Shown: positions 7,087 through 14,348 of the stretch, in pieces
How the letters are laid out: each line of letters begins with the position of its first letter
Numbering within the stretch: the first letter of the stretch is position 1
Origin: Firmicutes bacterium UBA5493
GTDB lineage: Bacteria > Bacillota > Limnochordia > Darwinibacteriales > Darwinibacteriaceae
DNA: 21,763 nucleotides
Direction: 5' to 3'
Assembly (NCBI GenBank): GCA_002424045.1
Contig: DIPH01000047.1
Location: 17,872 to 39,634, forward strand
Notes under the pieces: generated by a model
What the model was told of the DNA's origin: nothing
The model's database searches: none
What the model saw: only the letters and a program-made list of their open reading frames with translations
Made by a program: the position numbers and the translations under genes

Positions 7087-8058
7087 TTAAACCCACCAAG
7101 CTTTGGGCATTGGTTCATTCAGAATAACCTCTTGCAGGAAACCGACTGCTTTCCCAAATCCTTCATCAATGGAGGCTAATGCGTCTTCGTGTTCAATGCT
7201 CAGAACATAATCATAACCGATCAGGCGCAGTTCGCTGACAATATCCTTCCAATATTTGTAGTCGTTGCCATAGCCAACAGACCTAAAGAGCCAAGAGCGC
7301 TCAGGCAAACGATCGTATTCCTTAGTGTCCAAAACTCCATTAATTGCTGTGTTATACCGATCGATATGGGTATCTTTGGCATGGAAATGGAAGATTGCAT
7401 TATGTCGTCCCAACTCTCTGATGGCCGCTACTGGATCAACACCCTGCCACACTAGGTGCGATGGGTCAAAGTTTGCACCAATAGTCTCTCCCACAGCCTC
7501 TCTCAATTTAAGTAATGTGTCCACATTATACACAGCGAAACCCGGATGCATCTCGAAGGCAATTTTGTCTACCCCATGCTCCAGGGCAAATTTGCTCTCC
7601 CCTTGCCAATAGGGGATGATTTTCTCCTCCCATTGCCACTTTAGGATCTCCAGGAAATCCGTGGGCCAAGAGCAAGTAACCCAGTTCGGATACTTGGAAT
7701 GTTCACTATCCCCGGGGCACCCCGAGAAGGTATTGATAATTGTAATTCCCAGCTTCGCGGCTAGACGACAAGCATTTCGCCAATCCTCATGGAAACGCTT
7801 GGCGATGACAGGATTGGGATGGAGAGCGTTACCGTGCACACTCAGGGCGCTAATTTCCATGCCGGCCTCTTGGAATGCTTGTTTAAAGGCCTCCAGTTTT
7901 TTCGGATGCGCCAAGAGCACCTCAGGATCACAATGAGATTTACCTGGGAAACCACCACAGCCTATTTCTACGGTGGTCAAACCGAAACTCTTTACTTTTT
8001 CCAACATGGCAGGTAAAGTAAGCTCACCATACAGTACCGCGAAAACTCCTATCTTCAT
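7087..8058 (-). CDS. Sugar phosphate isomerase/epimerase-like TIM-barrel protein
   Basis: The 323-residue protein belongs to the xylose isomerase-like / AP endonuclease 2 TIM-barrel superfamily, whose members isomerise or epimerise sugars and inositols with a divalent metal. The first strand MKIGVFAVLYGELTLPAMLE is typical. Likely metal ligands are E169 (AFEMHPG), D198 with H201 (NFDPSH), H224/H226 (FHFHAKDTH) and E289 (LSIEHED). The substrate cannot be read from sequence, and no transporter or kinase lies next to it. An in-frame ATG eight codons upstream (8082) is less likely than 8058, which has GAGAGGAG upstream and begins directly with the first barrel strand. It lies between metG and folD on the same strand and may be read together with them. 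Confidence 0.88.
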   Translation of the reverse strand: MKIGVFAVLYGELTLPAMLEKVKSFGLTTVEIGCGGFPGKSHCDPEVLLAHPKKLEAFKQAFQEAGMEISALSVHGNALHPNPVIAKRFHEDWRNACRLAAKLGITIINTFSGCPGDSEHSKYPNWVTCSWPTDFLEILKWQWEEKIIPYWQGESKFALEHGVDKIAFEMHPGFAVYNVDTLLKLREAVGETIGANFDPSHLVWQGVDPVAAIRELGRHNAIFHFHAKDTHIDRYNTAINGVLDTKEYDRLPERSWLFRSVGYGNDYKYWKDIVSELRLIGYDYVLSIEHEDALASIDEGFGKAVGFLQEVILNEPMPKAWWV

Positions 8059-8134
8059 AGACCCATCACTCCTCTCATTCACTCATTCCTTTGAGTAGTT
8101 GGACAATTGATTAGCAATTCCTTCCCAATTCTGT

Positions 8135-9760
8135 TCAGCCCTCTTTTCTTAATCTTTCTAGTTCTTCTCCAATGACCTTCTTCTCAAGACGCTCAAAGAG
8201 GATTTCTGGTTCAGGAATCCGAAACCCAGCTGGGATTTGTTGCGCCACCCAATGATCTTTTAGCTGGAGCCAAGCTTTGATCTTCCCAGAGGAAAATGGC
8301 AGGAAAGGCTCCAAGAGCACCGCCAGATTGGCAACAATCTGTACGCAGGTATGAAGTGTGTTGCCACAGGCATTTCGACTCGTTTGCCGGGTTTCCCAGG
8401 GTTTTTCTGTGTCAAAGAACTTGTTGCCAAGGCGCACAAACTCAAAGATAGTATCGAGTGCTTCCTTCAGCTTTCCCGTTTCGATTAGGGTTCCAGTTGC
8501 TACAAAAAGGTCACCAATTCTCGCCTCAATCTCCCTATCTAGCTTTCCATCGGGAATAACAGCGTCAAAATAGCGATGGATGAAGGCCAATGTTCGGTGG
8601 ACGAAATTCCCGTAGGCGCCCAAGAGCTCGCTATTATGGCTGTTCACAAATTCACGCCATGAAAAGTCACTGTCTCTCTTTTCAGGTCCGTTAGTGGTCA
8701 GAAAATAGCGAATTGAGTCTGGTTCATAGCGTTCTAGGATGTCAGGCACCCAAATAGCCCAGTCCTGACTGGTGGAAATCCTTCGTCCCTCAAGAGTGAG
8801 ATATTCACTCGAGACGATAACATCGGGCAGCTTCCACTGGCCTCCGTGGGCCAGGAGGAGGGCTGGCAAGATGATGGTATGGAAGGGAATATTGTCCTTA
8901 CCGTGCACATAATAGTGTTTGCTGTCTTTATTCCACAGCGCTTTATAGTCTTTACCGCGGCTTTCCGCGACCACTTTGCTCATGGATAGGTATCCCAAGA
9001 CATTTTCTGCCCAAATGTAGATCTTCTTCTCCTCATAGCCATCTTTGGGGACATCAATGCCCCAATCAAGATCGCGGGTGATGGCCCGGTCACGCAAACC
9101 TTCGTCAATATAACGCTTGGTGAAGGAGATGGCGTTTTTTCTCCACGCAGGATGAGCCTCAAGATACGTGGTCAGTTCTTTCTTGAGGCGGGATATGGCA
9201 AGAAAGAGATGCTTTGTTTGTCTAAAGCTAACCGCCCCATGACAAGAAGCACAAGAGGCATCTTCTAATTGTGCAGGTTCTACTACAGTTCCGCAGGCAT
9301 CACACTGATCTCCCCTCGCCTTGGCTGAACAAACGGGGCAAACACCGACTACAAAACGGTCCGTCAGAATGCGCTCACACGTAGGACAATAGGCCTGGGG
9401 TGCATCCTCTTCATAGATGTAGTCTCCGGCATACAGTTGTTCATGGAAATCACGCACAAAAGCCTGATGCTCCACTGACGAAGTCTTTCCGTAACGATCA
9501 TAACTGAACCCCAGTTTTTCGAAACACTCACAAAATTCTTCATGGTAGCGATCGCTAATCTCTTCTGGCGATATATGCTCTTCTTTGGCCCTTATGGCCA
9601 CTGGCGTACCATGGCAATCACTTCCTGAAACAAAGTACACATTATGGCCCTTGGCCCTAAAGTAGCGGGCGATGACGTCAGCTGGAAGCAAAGCTGCCAC
9701 GTGCCCAATATGCAGCGGCCCATTAGCGTAAGGCCAGGCACTACCAATTAGTATTTTCAT
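8135..9760 (-). CDS. metG: Methionyl-tRNA synthetase
   Basis: This class I synthetase charges tRNA-Met and initiator tRNA. The 541-residue protein begins MKILIGSAWPYANGPLHIGH, with the HIGH motif at 17-20. A connective domain carries four CxxC/CxxH-type zinc knuckle pairs, C125/C128, C141/C144, C153/C156 and C170/C173, the two-knuckle arrangement of E. coli- and archaeal-type MetRS. The second ATP loop reads GRRISTS (325-331) where KMSKS is expected, so both lysines are replaced (R and T). A helical anticodon-binding domain completes the protein. There is no C-terminal tRNA-binding (EMAP/Trbp111) domain, which in many relatives adds about 100 residues. GGGAGG precedes the ATG at 9760. Expression is controlled by a T-box leader with an ATG specifier, which supports the amino acid assignment. 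Confidence 0.95.
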   Translation of the reverse strand: MKILIGSAWPYANGPLHIGHVAALLPADVIARYFRAKGHNVYFVSGSDCHGTPVAIRAKEEHISPEEISDRYHEEFCECFEKLGFSYDRYGKTSSVEHQAFVRDFHEQLYAGDYIYEEDAPQAYCPTCERILTDRFVVGVCPVCSAKARGDQCDACGTVVEPAQLEDASCASCHGAVSFRQTKHLFLAISRLKKELTTYLEAHPAWRKNAISFTKRYIDEGLRDRAITRDLDWGIDVPKDGYEEKKIYIWAENVLGYLSMSKVVAESRGKDYKALWNKDSKHYYVHGKDNIPFHTIILPALLLAHGGQWKLPDVIVSSEYLTLEGRRISTSQDWAIWVPDILERYEPDSIRYFLTTNGPEKRDSDFSWREFVNSHNSELLGAYGNFVHRTLAFIHRYFDAVIPDGKLDREIEARIGDLFVATGTLIETGKLKEALDTIFEFVRLGNKFFDTEKPWETRQTSRNACGNTLHTCVQIVANLAVLLEPFLPFSSGKIKAWLQLKDHWVAQQIPAGFRIPEPEILFERLEKKVIGEELERLRKEG

Positions 9761-9797
9761 GGTTTTTCCTCCCTCTTATTTGTGGTGGATCCTAGGT

Positions 9798-10118
9798 TAA
9801 ATAAGAACGCCCTCCTCTCCGAAAACGTTAGTTCTCGGGGACGAGAGCGCAAACTCCGTGGTACCACCCCAAATTTATCTATACCTCACGGCACAGACCT
9901 TGTCTGCTGCAGGCTGGTTATAAGACCTGCCTAGAGCATAGCGCTGTAAACGGGCGCCCCCGTCGTAGCCTAAGGTTAAACCCAGCTGGTAACCATCGGT
10001 ACGCCGCTCCAAGACCATGTTCAGCAGCTTTCACCCTACCCTTTCTCAACAACCGGGTTCTCTGTAGAGGATCCAGCCACTTACTCCTTCTTTTCATCGC
10101 TTTTGGGATTATTCTTGT
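9798..10118 (-). promoter_or_regulatory. T-box leader of metG (methionine specifier)
   Basis: The minus strand holds a T-box riboswitch, which binds uncharged tRNA-Met and then permits read-through into metG. Visible elements in order are a GGAGTA motif (E-loop 5' side, near 10082), an AGAGAA segment, GAACATGG with the specifier ATG, then TCTTGGAGC, and the T-box sequence GGGTGGTACCACGG (about 9869-9856). A strong terminator follows. Aligned with the valS leader in this window, the specifier is followed by G, five bases and GAGC in both. The long gene-free stretch 9761-10155 is fully explained by this leader and its promoter. Confidence 0.93.
9799..9849 (-). terminator. T-box attenuator terminator before metG
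   Basis: A 19-bp stem on the minus strand (9849-9831 with 9826-9808, two mismatches, four-base loop) is followed by TTCTTATTT. It begins seven bases after the T-box sequence, the normal place for the competing terminator. It should form when tRNA-Met is charged. Confidence 0.9.
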
Positions 10119-10124
10119 AATTGT

Positions 10125-10153
10125 AGTGTAACCCAAAGATTGTTATTCTGCAA
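10125..10153 (-). promoter_or_regulatory. Promoter of the metG T-box transcript
   Basis: On the minus strand TTGCAG (10153-10148) and TACACT (10130-10125) are separated by exactly 17 bp. The site lies just upstream of the first T-box elements and directly after the end of the broken ABC-F gene. Confidence 0.65.
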
Positions 10154-10155
10154 GA

Positions 10156-10791
10156 TCATAGTCTAAGCCAGGCCTCATACAGCTTCTCCAGACCCGCTTC
10201 AATGTTGAGCTTCTCTTCGTAGAGCCTACTCATGGCTTCGTAGTCATCTACGAGATCCTCTAGCTCTCAGGATTAGTTTCGCCAGCATGACACGGGTTTT
10301 TTCGCCGCCACTCAATACATCAAATTCCTTACTCGCCATGGCTTCATCGATCTTTAAGCCTCTACATACCCTATTAATGCTATCTTGGATGCCATATCCA
10401 CCTTGAGCTTCGTACAGAAACTGCAATTCACCATAGAGTCTCAATGTTTCTTCCGTTGGATGTCTCTCCATGACTGCCTCGGCTCTTCCAACTGATCGCC
10501 GATTTCCCGCACATTCTCAAAGACTTCAAGTAAGACATCGTAGGCCGTATAGCGCCTCGGAAAGTCGGCAATTTGGTCTAAAAGACCAACCGCAGCCCCT
10601 TTTCTAATTATCTTCCTTCCAGAATCAATGCTCTCGTTCCCAGAAAGGATTTTAAATAGAGTTGTCTTGCCCGCGCCGCTTTTCCCCAAGAGGCCAACAA
10701 TCTCACCTTGCTTCACTTCAAAGGTGATGTTCTTGAGTACTTCGTTCGCTCCGTAAAACTTCTGTATACCCTCGAATGCAATCTCTAACAT
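10156..10791 (-). pseudogene. ABC-F family ATPase gene, frameshifted and internally deleted
   Basis: Intact ABC-F proteins have two ATPase domains and act on the ribosome; some give resistance to ribosome-targeting antibiotics. Here the ATG at 10791 opens MLEIAFEGIQKFYGANEVL with a normal Walker A (GLLGKSGAGKTT). Near 10479-10485 one base is missing, and the sequence continues in another frame as EAVMERHPTEETLRLYGELQ, up to a normal signature, LSGGEKTRVMLAKLIL. At about 10258-10272 the frame shifts again and the text jumps to a typical ABC-F C-terminal coil (LEDLVDDYEAMSRLYEEKL, ending EAWLRL and TGA at 10156). Walker B, the linker and the whole second ATPase domain, probably more than 300 residues, are gone. 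The ribosome binding site GAGGGGGA and the leader are kept. It cannot make a working ATPase. Confidence 0.88.
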
Positions 10792-10814
10792 CTTTTTCCC
10801 CCTCATATCCAGGC

Positions 10815-10853
10815 CAAATAAAAACCTGAGCACGCAGTAAAAACGGGCCCAGG
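10815..10853 (-). terminator. Terminator-like hairpin in the ABC-F leader
   Basis: On the minus strand CCTGGGC (10853-10847) pairs with GCTCAGG (10831-10825) around a 15-base loop. TTTTTATTT follows at 10824-10816. It lies only about 25 bases before the ATG of the broken ABC-F gene, a place typical of transcription attenuators. Confidence 0.7.
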
Positions 10854-10891
10854 TCTTTGAGAAACCGAAGTTAGTGGATGTTTCGGGAAAT

Positions 10892-11019
10892 GTTTCGTGA
10901 ACGAAACTCGAAACGCCAAGCTGAATATTTACATTCAGCAACCCGGGCAAGAAACCATACCCGGGAATACTTCGTAATAGTGTTCAAAATGATGATTCAC
11001 CTGCTCAGTTCACACTATT
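10892..11019 (-). promoter_or_regulatory. Hairpin-rich leader between the small ORF and the ABC-F gene
   Basis: Four perfect inverted repeats are packed here: GTTTCGT/ACGAAAC (10892-10907), GCTGAAT/ATTCAGC (10920-10939), CCCGGG/CCCGGG (10942-10965) and AATAGTGT/ACACTATT (10976-11019). The last one contains the stop codon of the small ORF at 11015-11122. Together with the terminator hairpin near the ABC-F start this looks like an attenuation leader. The role is inferred from layout only. Confidence 0.55.
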
Positions 11020-11122
11020 TGATTTTGGACAGATCTCTCCCTTGGAAACGCATATCTTGCGAAATGGACGAAATAGTATGGGCGAGTCTATCTAAGATTG
11101 TGTTAACTGAGACTGTGGTCAT
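11015..11122 (-). CDS. Small ORF of 35 codons with strong ribosome binding site (possible leader peptide)
   Basis: The minus-strand reading frame starts at ATG 11122 and encodes MTTVSVNTILDRLAHTISS, then ISQDMRFQGRDLSKIK and TAG. AGGAGGTG (11135-11128) lies at ideal spacing, one of the best ribosome binding sites in the window. A second ATG one codon upstream (11125) is too close to it. I recognise no family. It has no hydrophobic segment and is basic toward its end. Its stop codon falls inside the stem of a hairpin, and a terminator-like hairpin and the ABC-F start follow. Regulatory leader peptides are known for several antibiotic-resistance ABC-F genes, so that is the leading idea; a free-standing small protein is the alternative. 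I could not identify its promoter. Confidence 0.5.
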   Translation of the reverse strand: MTTVSVNTILDRLAHTISSISQDMRFQGRDLSKIK

Positions 11123-11206
11123 CATGTCACCTCCTGCTAATAACTGGATTTACCAGAATGTACGATCAATATCAATCGTTTTGGAGACTTTGTGGAATTT
11201 ACGTAC

Positions 11207-11256
11207 AAAGAAAAACCGAATCCCTCTCCACAGGTCGTCCGCGGCGAATGATTCGG
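11207..11256 (-). terminator. Terminator of tRNA-Arg
   Basis: On the minus strand CCGAATC (11256-11250) pairs with GATTCGG (11222-11216), enclosing a GC-rich inner loop. TTTTTCTTT follows directly. It lies 15 bases after the tRNA-Arg 3' end. Confidence 0.7.
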
Positions 11257-11270
11257 ATTCATGATTGTTA

Positions 11271-11345
11271 TGGCGCGCCTAGCAGGACTCGAACCTGCGC
11301 TCCCGGCTCCGGAGGCCGGTGCTCTATCCGCTGAGCTATAGGCGC
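11271..11345 (-). tRNA. tRNA-Arg (anticodon CCG)
   Basis: The minus strand folds as a full cloverleaf. The acceptor stem is GCGCCTA/TAGGCGC, and CCA is encoded. The anticodon stem is CCGGC/GCCGG with loop CTCCGGA, giving anticodon CCG for codon CGG. The T-arm contains GGTTCGAGTCC. It has its own promoter and terminator, so it is a single-gene unit. Confidence 0.96.
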
Positions 11346-11362
11346 TTTTTAACGACAAAGTA

Positions 11363-11391
11363 ATTATAACAGCTACATGGGGGAAAATCAA
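11363..11391 (-). promoter_or_regulatory. Promoter of tRNA-Arg
   Basis: On the minus strand TTGATT (11391-11386) and TATAAT (11368-11363) are spaced by 17 bp. The tRNA begins 18 bases after the -10. Confidence 0.85.
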
Positions 11392-11447
11392 GAATGACCT
11401 TTGGCTACCTCCCTCTACCTAACGTTACGTTACAGATGAAACCAATG

Positions 11448-14171
11448 TCAAGAAGCATCTTTCTCCACCTTCTTCCGATATAGATCCATAAGCGTCGCAA
11501 CACAGCTTGCTTCCGTTGTGTCCTTTACGGAAAAGCCATATAGTTGCATAACCACCCGATCAAGTGCCCTATGGGCCGTAAGCAGTTCAGACGGCATAGT
11601 TAGTTGATCGTACATATCAGCTAGGGAGCTATCTGGGTACAATGCTCGTGCTTCCAGTACACCACGAGCGGCGTCCTCCACCGCTGCCCTCTGCGTGTCT
11701 GCCACATCTGGCCATGGGAAGTTGTTGTAGACAATGTCTTTGGAATATCGATAGTCGCTTTTTAAGCGGCCACAAACCGCACGCATCCAGGCCATATGGA
11801 CGTTGGAAGTAAGGATCCCAAAGTGATATAGCGTACCATCTGGAATCATCAAGACAGCATTACTTACGATTACCTCTGGGTCTACAAACCCAATGGGGAC
11901 ATACCGCCGTCGTTCAGAAGACGTTGCTGGAACAACAATATACGATTGAACTGGCGATATTGTTTCCCTGAAAAGTGATGGAGTTTGCGCCAACTTGCGC
12001 CTCCCAGCATCACGGCTGTTCTCTCGATCGATTCTGCAGGCTGAGATCCTCTTCATTACTTCGGGCATGTTCCGCAACTCTGCCGGCGTGGCGCCCACAA
12101 GCCATAGACACCATCTTGGTTTGTTCTTTATAAACTCTGCCGAACCCATGAACGGCCGTATGTATCTTTCCGATAGAGGATCAGCGGCCATAAAAGCCTC
12201 TTTGTCCGAATCTTCGATTATTAGGTGTCCTCCATCAGCAGGTCTATTGCCGGTAATCATCGCAGGGGCATCCCAAAGTGGAATTGGCCGCGACTCAATA
12301 AATACATCTTCCGCTGCGACCAAGTAGGCATTTATATTATCCACGAGTTGCATTTCCTCAGACGTATACAGTCGCTTAGCCTGATGGTTTGGGGTACTGC
12401 TAAAACCTACAATCACGCAATGTACCGCGGCCTTCCCCTTAGCTTCATTACTCCATTTGAATGTACGATAAGCGAAATCAATTTGAATTGAAAACAGATC
12501 ATAAAGGGGCTTCCATACGGCCGCAACCTGTTCCCCCTGGGTTATGGAATTGGTTGAGACAAAAGCAGCGCGAATCTGTGTGCCTACTGAATATTCAGCT
12601 GCCTTGTAGTACCATGCCGCCACATAGTCTATCTTTCCCGCAGTCTTAAATGGCCTACCATCTTCATCAATATAAACAGACAGCACATCTAATTTTTGCT
12701 CTTCATTCTGGTTGGAGTATCCTAAAAAGGGAGGATTCCCCAATATGTAGCTCAATTCCTTCTTCAGTACCACGCTTTCCCAATCAATCCTCAGAGCGTT
12801 TGCGTGAACAATTGTTGCACACTGCGTCAACGGCAGACGGGCATAATATTGTCCGAAATACTCCGACGCCCGCAAGTTCATCTGGTGGTCCACTAACCAC
12901 ATGCCCACCATCGCGATCTGACATGGAAAATCCTCATACTCTATCCCATAAAACTGTTCCACACTCACCTTTAGCAAAGGAGAAATGTCAATCACCATCT
13001 GATTAGTAGTGATCTTCATCTTCAGCACTTCAAGCTCAAGGAGGCGCAATTCCCGGTAGGTAATAATCAAGAAATTCCCACAGCCACAGGCTGGGTCAAG
13101 AAATTTCAACTGTGCAATCTTTTCGTGAAATTGGTTTAGTGCCGTGGGATCTGTTTTTACCCGATCAAACTCCTCCCACAGATCATCTAAAAATAGAGGA
13201 TTTATCACCTTAAGGATGTTTTCTTCGCTTGTATAGTGTGCTCCTAACTCTCTACGTTGTTCCTTATCCATGACCCCCTGAAACATGGCGCCGAAAACGG
13301 CCGGGCTTATGTCGTTCCAGTCAAAACTGACACAGTCAATTAAAGTCTGTCGCATTTTCGCATTGAATTCAGCAGTTGGTAGCAACTCTTTGAATAGCGG
13401 ACCATTTATATGTTGAAACTTTCTTAGTTCATCTGCTAACAGAGTCCGCTTCGCTCTAACTTCTTCGGGCATGTTCAGGACTTCAAACAATTTACCTATC
13501 CGCTCCGATAAATCAGAGCCGTCGGACTTAGAACTCTCGATGTATTGTAAGAAGCTATCCTGCGGGAAAATACCTGTATCGTCCGCAAACATACAAAACA
13601 GTAGACGAACAAGGTAGACTTCTAAATCATGCCCCTCATAACCATGGGTTTTCAGCGCATCATGGAGTTTGGCCATCTTTTCGGCGGCCTTGACATTGAC
13701 TTCTATCTGGTCATCACGTATGCGTTCTGTTTCATATCCCGCAATGTCGGCGAATCGCTTGATGTGTTTGCGTAGGTCTTTCGTTTTGAAATTCCAAATC
13801 TCATTCGTAGAGCGCCTACATAGCCGCATCCGTTCAAAATCGCTCACAAGCCATAAATCGGGTACTTCATCTTCTGGCAGATGCTGCATGTAGTTTTGTA
13901 GCTGATCAAAGGCATCCGACAAATCCTTGCCCCTGCTTTTCATTTCAATGGCGATTTTCCCTTTCCAGACAAAATCAACGTAACCTGTCCTATTATTGGA
14001 AAGAGAGACTTTGTACTCAAAATCGCCCACCGCTTCAGGATCAGAAACACCAAACACGCGTAAGAAATCGAGTTGAAACGGCTGCGCCTGCGCCTCCTCA
14101 TTATGTGCATCCTTCCACCGTTTGCTAAATCTCACTGCATTCGTCTGTATCTCATCCCACGTTAAACGCAT
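11448..14171 (-). CDS. MmeI-like single-chain restriction-modification enzyme (type IIL/IIG)
   Basis: The 907-residue protein is like MmeI, in which one polypeptide methylates adenine on one strand of its site and cuts DNA at a fixed distance. The N-terminus (LTWDEIQTNAVRFSKRWKDA) matches the family. A PD-(D/E)xK nuclease site is readable as D66 with E76-M-K78 (YVDF, AIEMKSRGKDL). A helical spacer follows, then the methyltransferase region: LGAHYTSEENI (309-319), SAM motif FLDPACGCGNFL (357-368) and catalytic NPPF (479-482). The C-terminal target-recognition part includes SSERRRYVPIGFVDPEV, and the protein ends in a helical segment. All key residues are present and the length is near the 919 residues of MmeI, so it is probably active. 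GGGAGG precedes ATG 14171. No separate methylase, specificity or nuclease gene adjoins it. It stands alone between tRNA-Arg and the divergent copper operon, a position suggesting acquisition. Its recognition sequence cannot be read off. Confidence 0.92.
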   Translation of the reverse strand: MRLTWDEIQTNAVRFSKRWKDAHNEEAQAQPFQLDFLRVFGVSDPEAVGDFEYKVSLSNNRTGYVDFVWKGKIAIEMKSRGKDLSDAFDQLQNYMQHLPEDEVPDLWLVSDFERMRLCRRSTNEIWNFKTKDLRKHIKRFADIAGYETERIRDDQIEVNVKAAEKMAKLHDALKTHGYEGHDLEVYLVRLLFCMFADDTGIFPQDSFLQYIESSKSDGSDLSERIGKLFEVLNMPEEVRAKRTLLADELRKFQHINGPLFKELLPTAEFNAKMRQTLIDCVSFDWNDISPAVFGAMFQGVMDKEQRRELGAHYTSEENILKVINPLFLDDLWEEFDRVKTDPTALNQFHEKIAQLKFLDPACGCGNFLIITYRELRLLELEVLKMKITTNQMVIDISPLLKVSVEQFYGIEYEDFPCQIAMVGMWLVDHQMNLRASEYFGQYYARLPLTQCATIVHANALRIDWESVVLKKELSYILGNPPFLGYSNQNEEQKLDVLSVYIDEDGRPFKTAGKIDYVAAWYYKAAEYSVGTQIRAAFVSTNSITQGEQVAAVWKPLYDLFSIQIDFAYRTFKWSNEAKGKAAVHCVIVGFSSTPNHQAKRLYTSEEMQLVDNINAYLVAAEDVFIESRPIPLWDAPAMITGNRPADGGHLIIEDSDKEAFMAADPLSERYIRPFMGSAEFIKNKPRWCLWLVGATPAELRNMPEVMKRISACRIDRENSRDAGRRKLAQTPSLFRETISPVQSYIVVPATSSERRRYVPIGFVDPEVIVSNAVLMIPDGTLYHFGILTSNVHMAWMRAVCGRLKSDYRYSKDIVYNNFPWPDVADTQRAAVEDAARGVLEARALYPDSSLADMYDQLTMPSELLTAHRALDRVVMQLYGFSVKDTTEASCVATLMDLYRKKVEKDAS

Positions 14172-14273
14172 GATCGCACCTCCCTATCTATCCCGCTTAC
14201 CCAATATTCCCCTACCGTCAAGCTTTCCCCTTCTACAATTTCCAGCATAGAATCCAGCTGAGAGTTAAAACCC

Positions 14274-14303
14274 TTGACACTGAGCAGAATTATACCGTAT
14301 ACT
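14274..14303 (+). promoter_or_regulatory. Promoter of the copper operon
   Basis: TTGACA (14274-14279) is a perfect -35. TATACT (14298-14303) is a good -10 at 18-bp spacing. The start point would fall at about 14310, next to the operator palindrome. Confidence 0.85.
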
Positions 14304-14313
14304 CAAATCAGCA

Positions 14314-14330
14314 ACACCCCCCAGGGGTGT
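14314..14330 (+). promoter_or_regulatory. CsoR operator (GC-rich palindrome)
   Basis: ACACCCC (14314-14320) and GGGGTGT (14324-14330) form a perfect 7-bp inverted repeat around CCA. CsoR sites are GC-rich palindromes of this kind at copA promoters. It sits just after the -10 and would cover the transcription start, so bound apo-CsoR should block transcription until Cu(I) releases it. The encoded CsoR is the third gene of the operon. Confidence 0.75.
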
Positions 14331-14348
14331 AGTGGGGAGTGAAGAACG

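Noticed and set aside
9918..10136. Open frame of 72 codons on the minus strand between metG and the ABC-F remains
   Set aside because: It lies entirely in the T-box leader of metG and has no ribosome binding site of note.
10244..10791. Programmed frameshift producing a functional short ABC protein
   Set aside because: Even after shifting frame, Walker B and the second ATPase domain are missing, and I see no slippery sequence.
10878..11264. Plus-strand open frame of 128 codons
   Set aside because: It runs antisense through the ABC-F leader, the small ORF and the tRNA-Arg terminator, with no family resemblance and no good ribosome binding site.
11271..14200. Integrative element using tRNA-Arg as attachment site
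   Set aside because: I found no integrase gene and no second copy of the tRNA 3' end near the other side of the MmeI-like gene. Simple acquisition remains possible.
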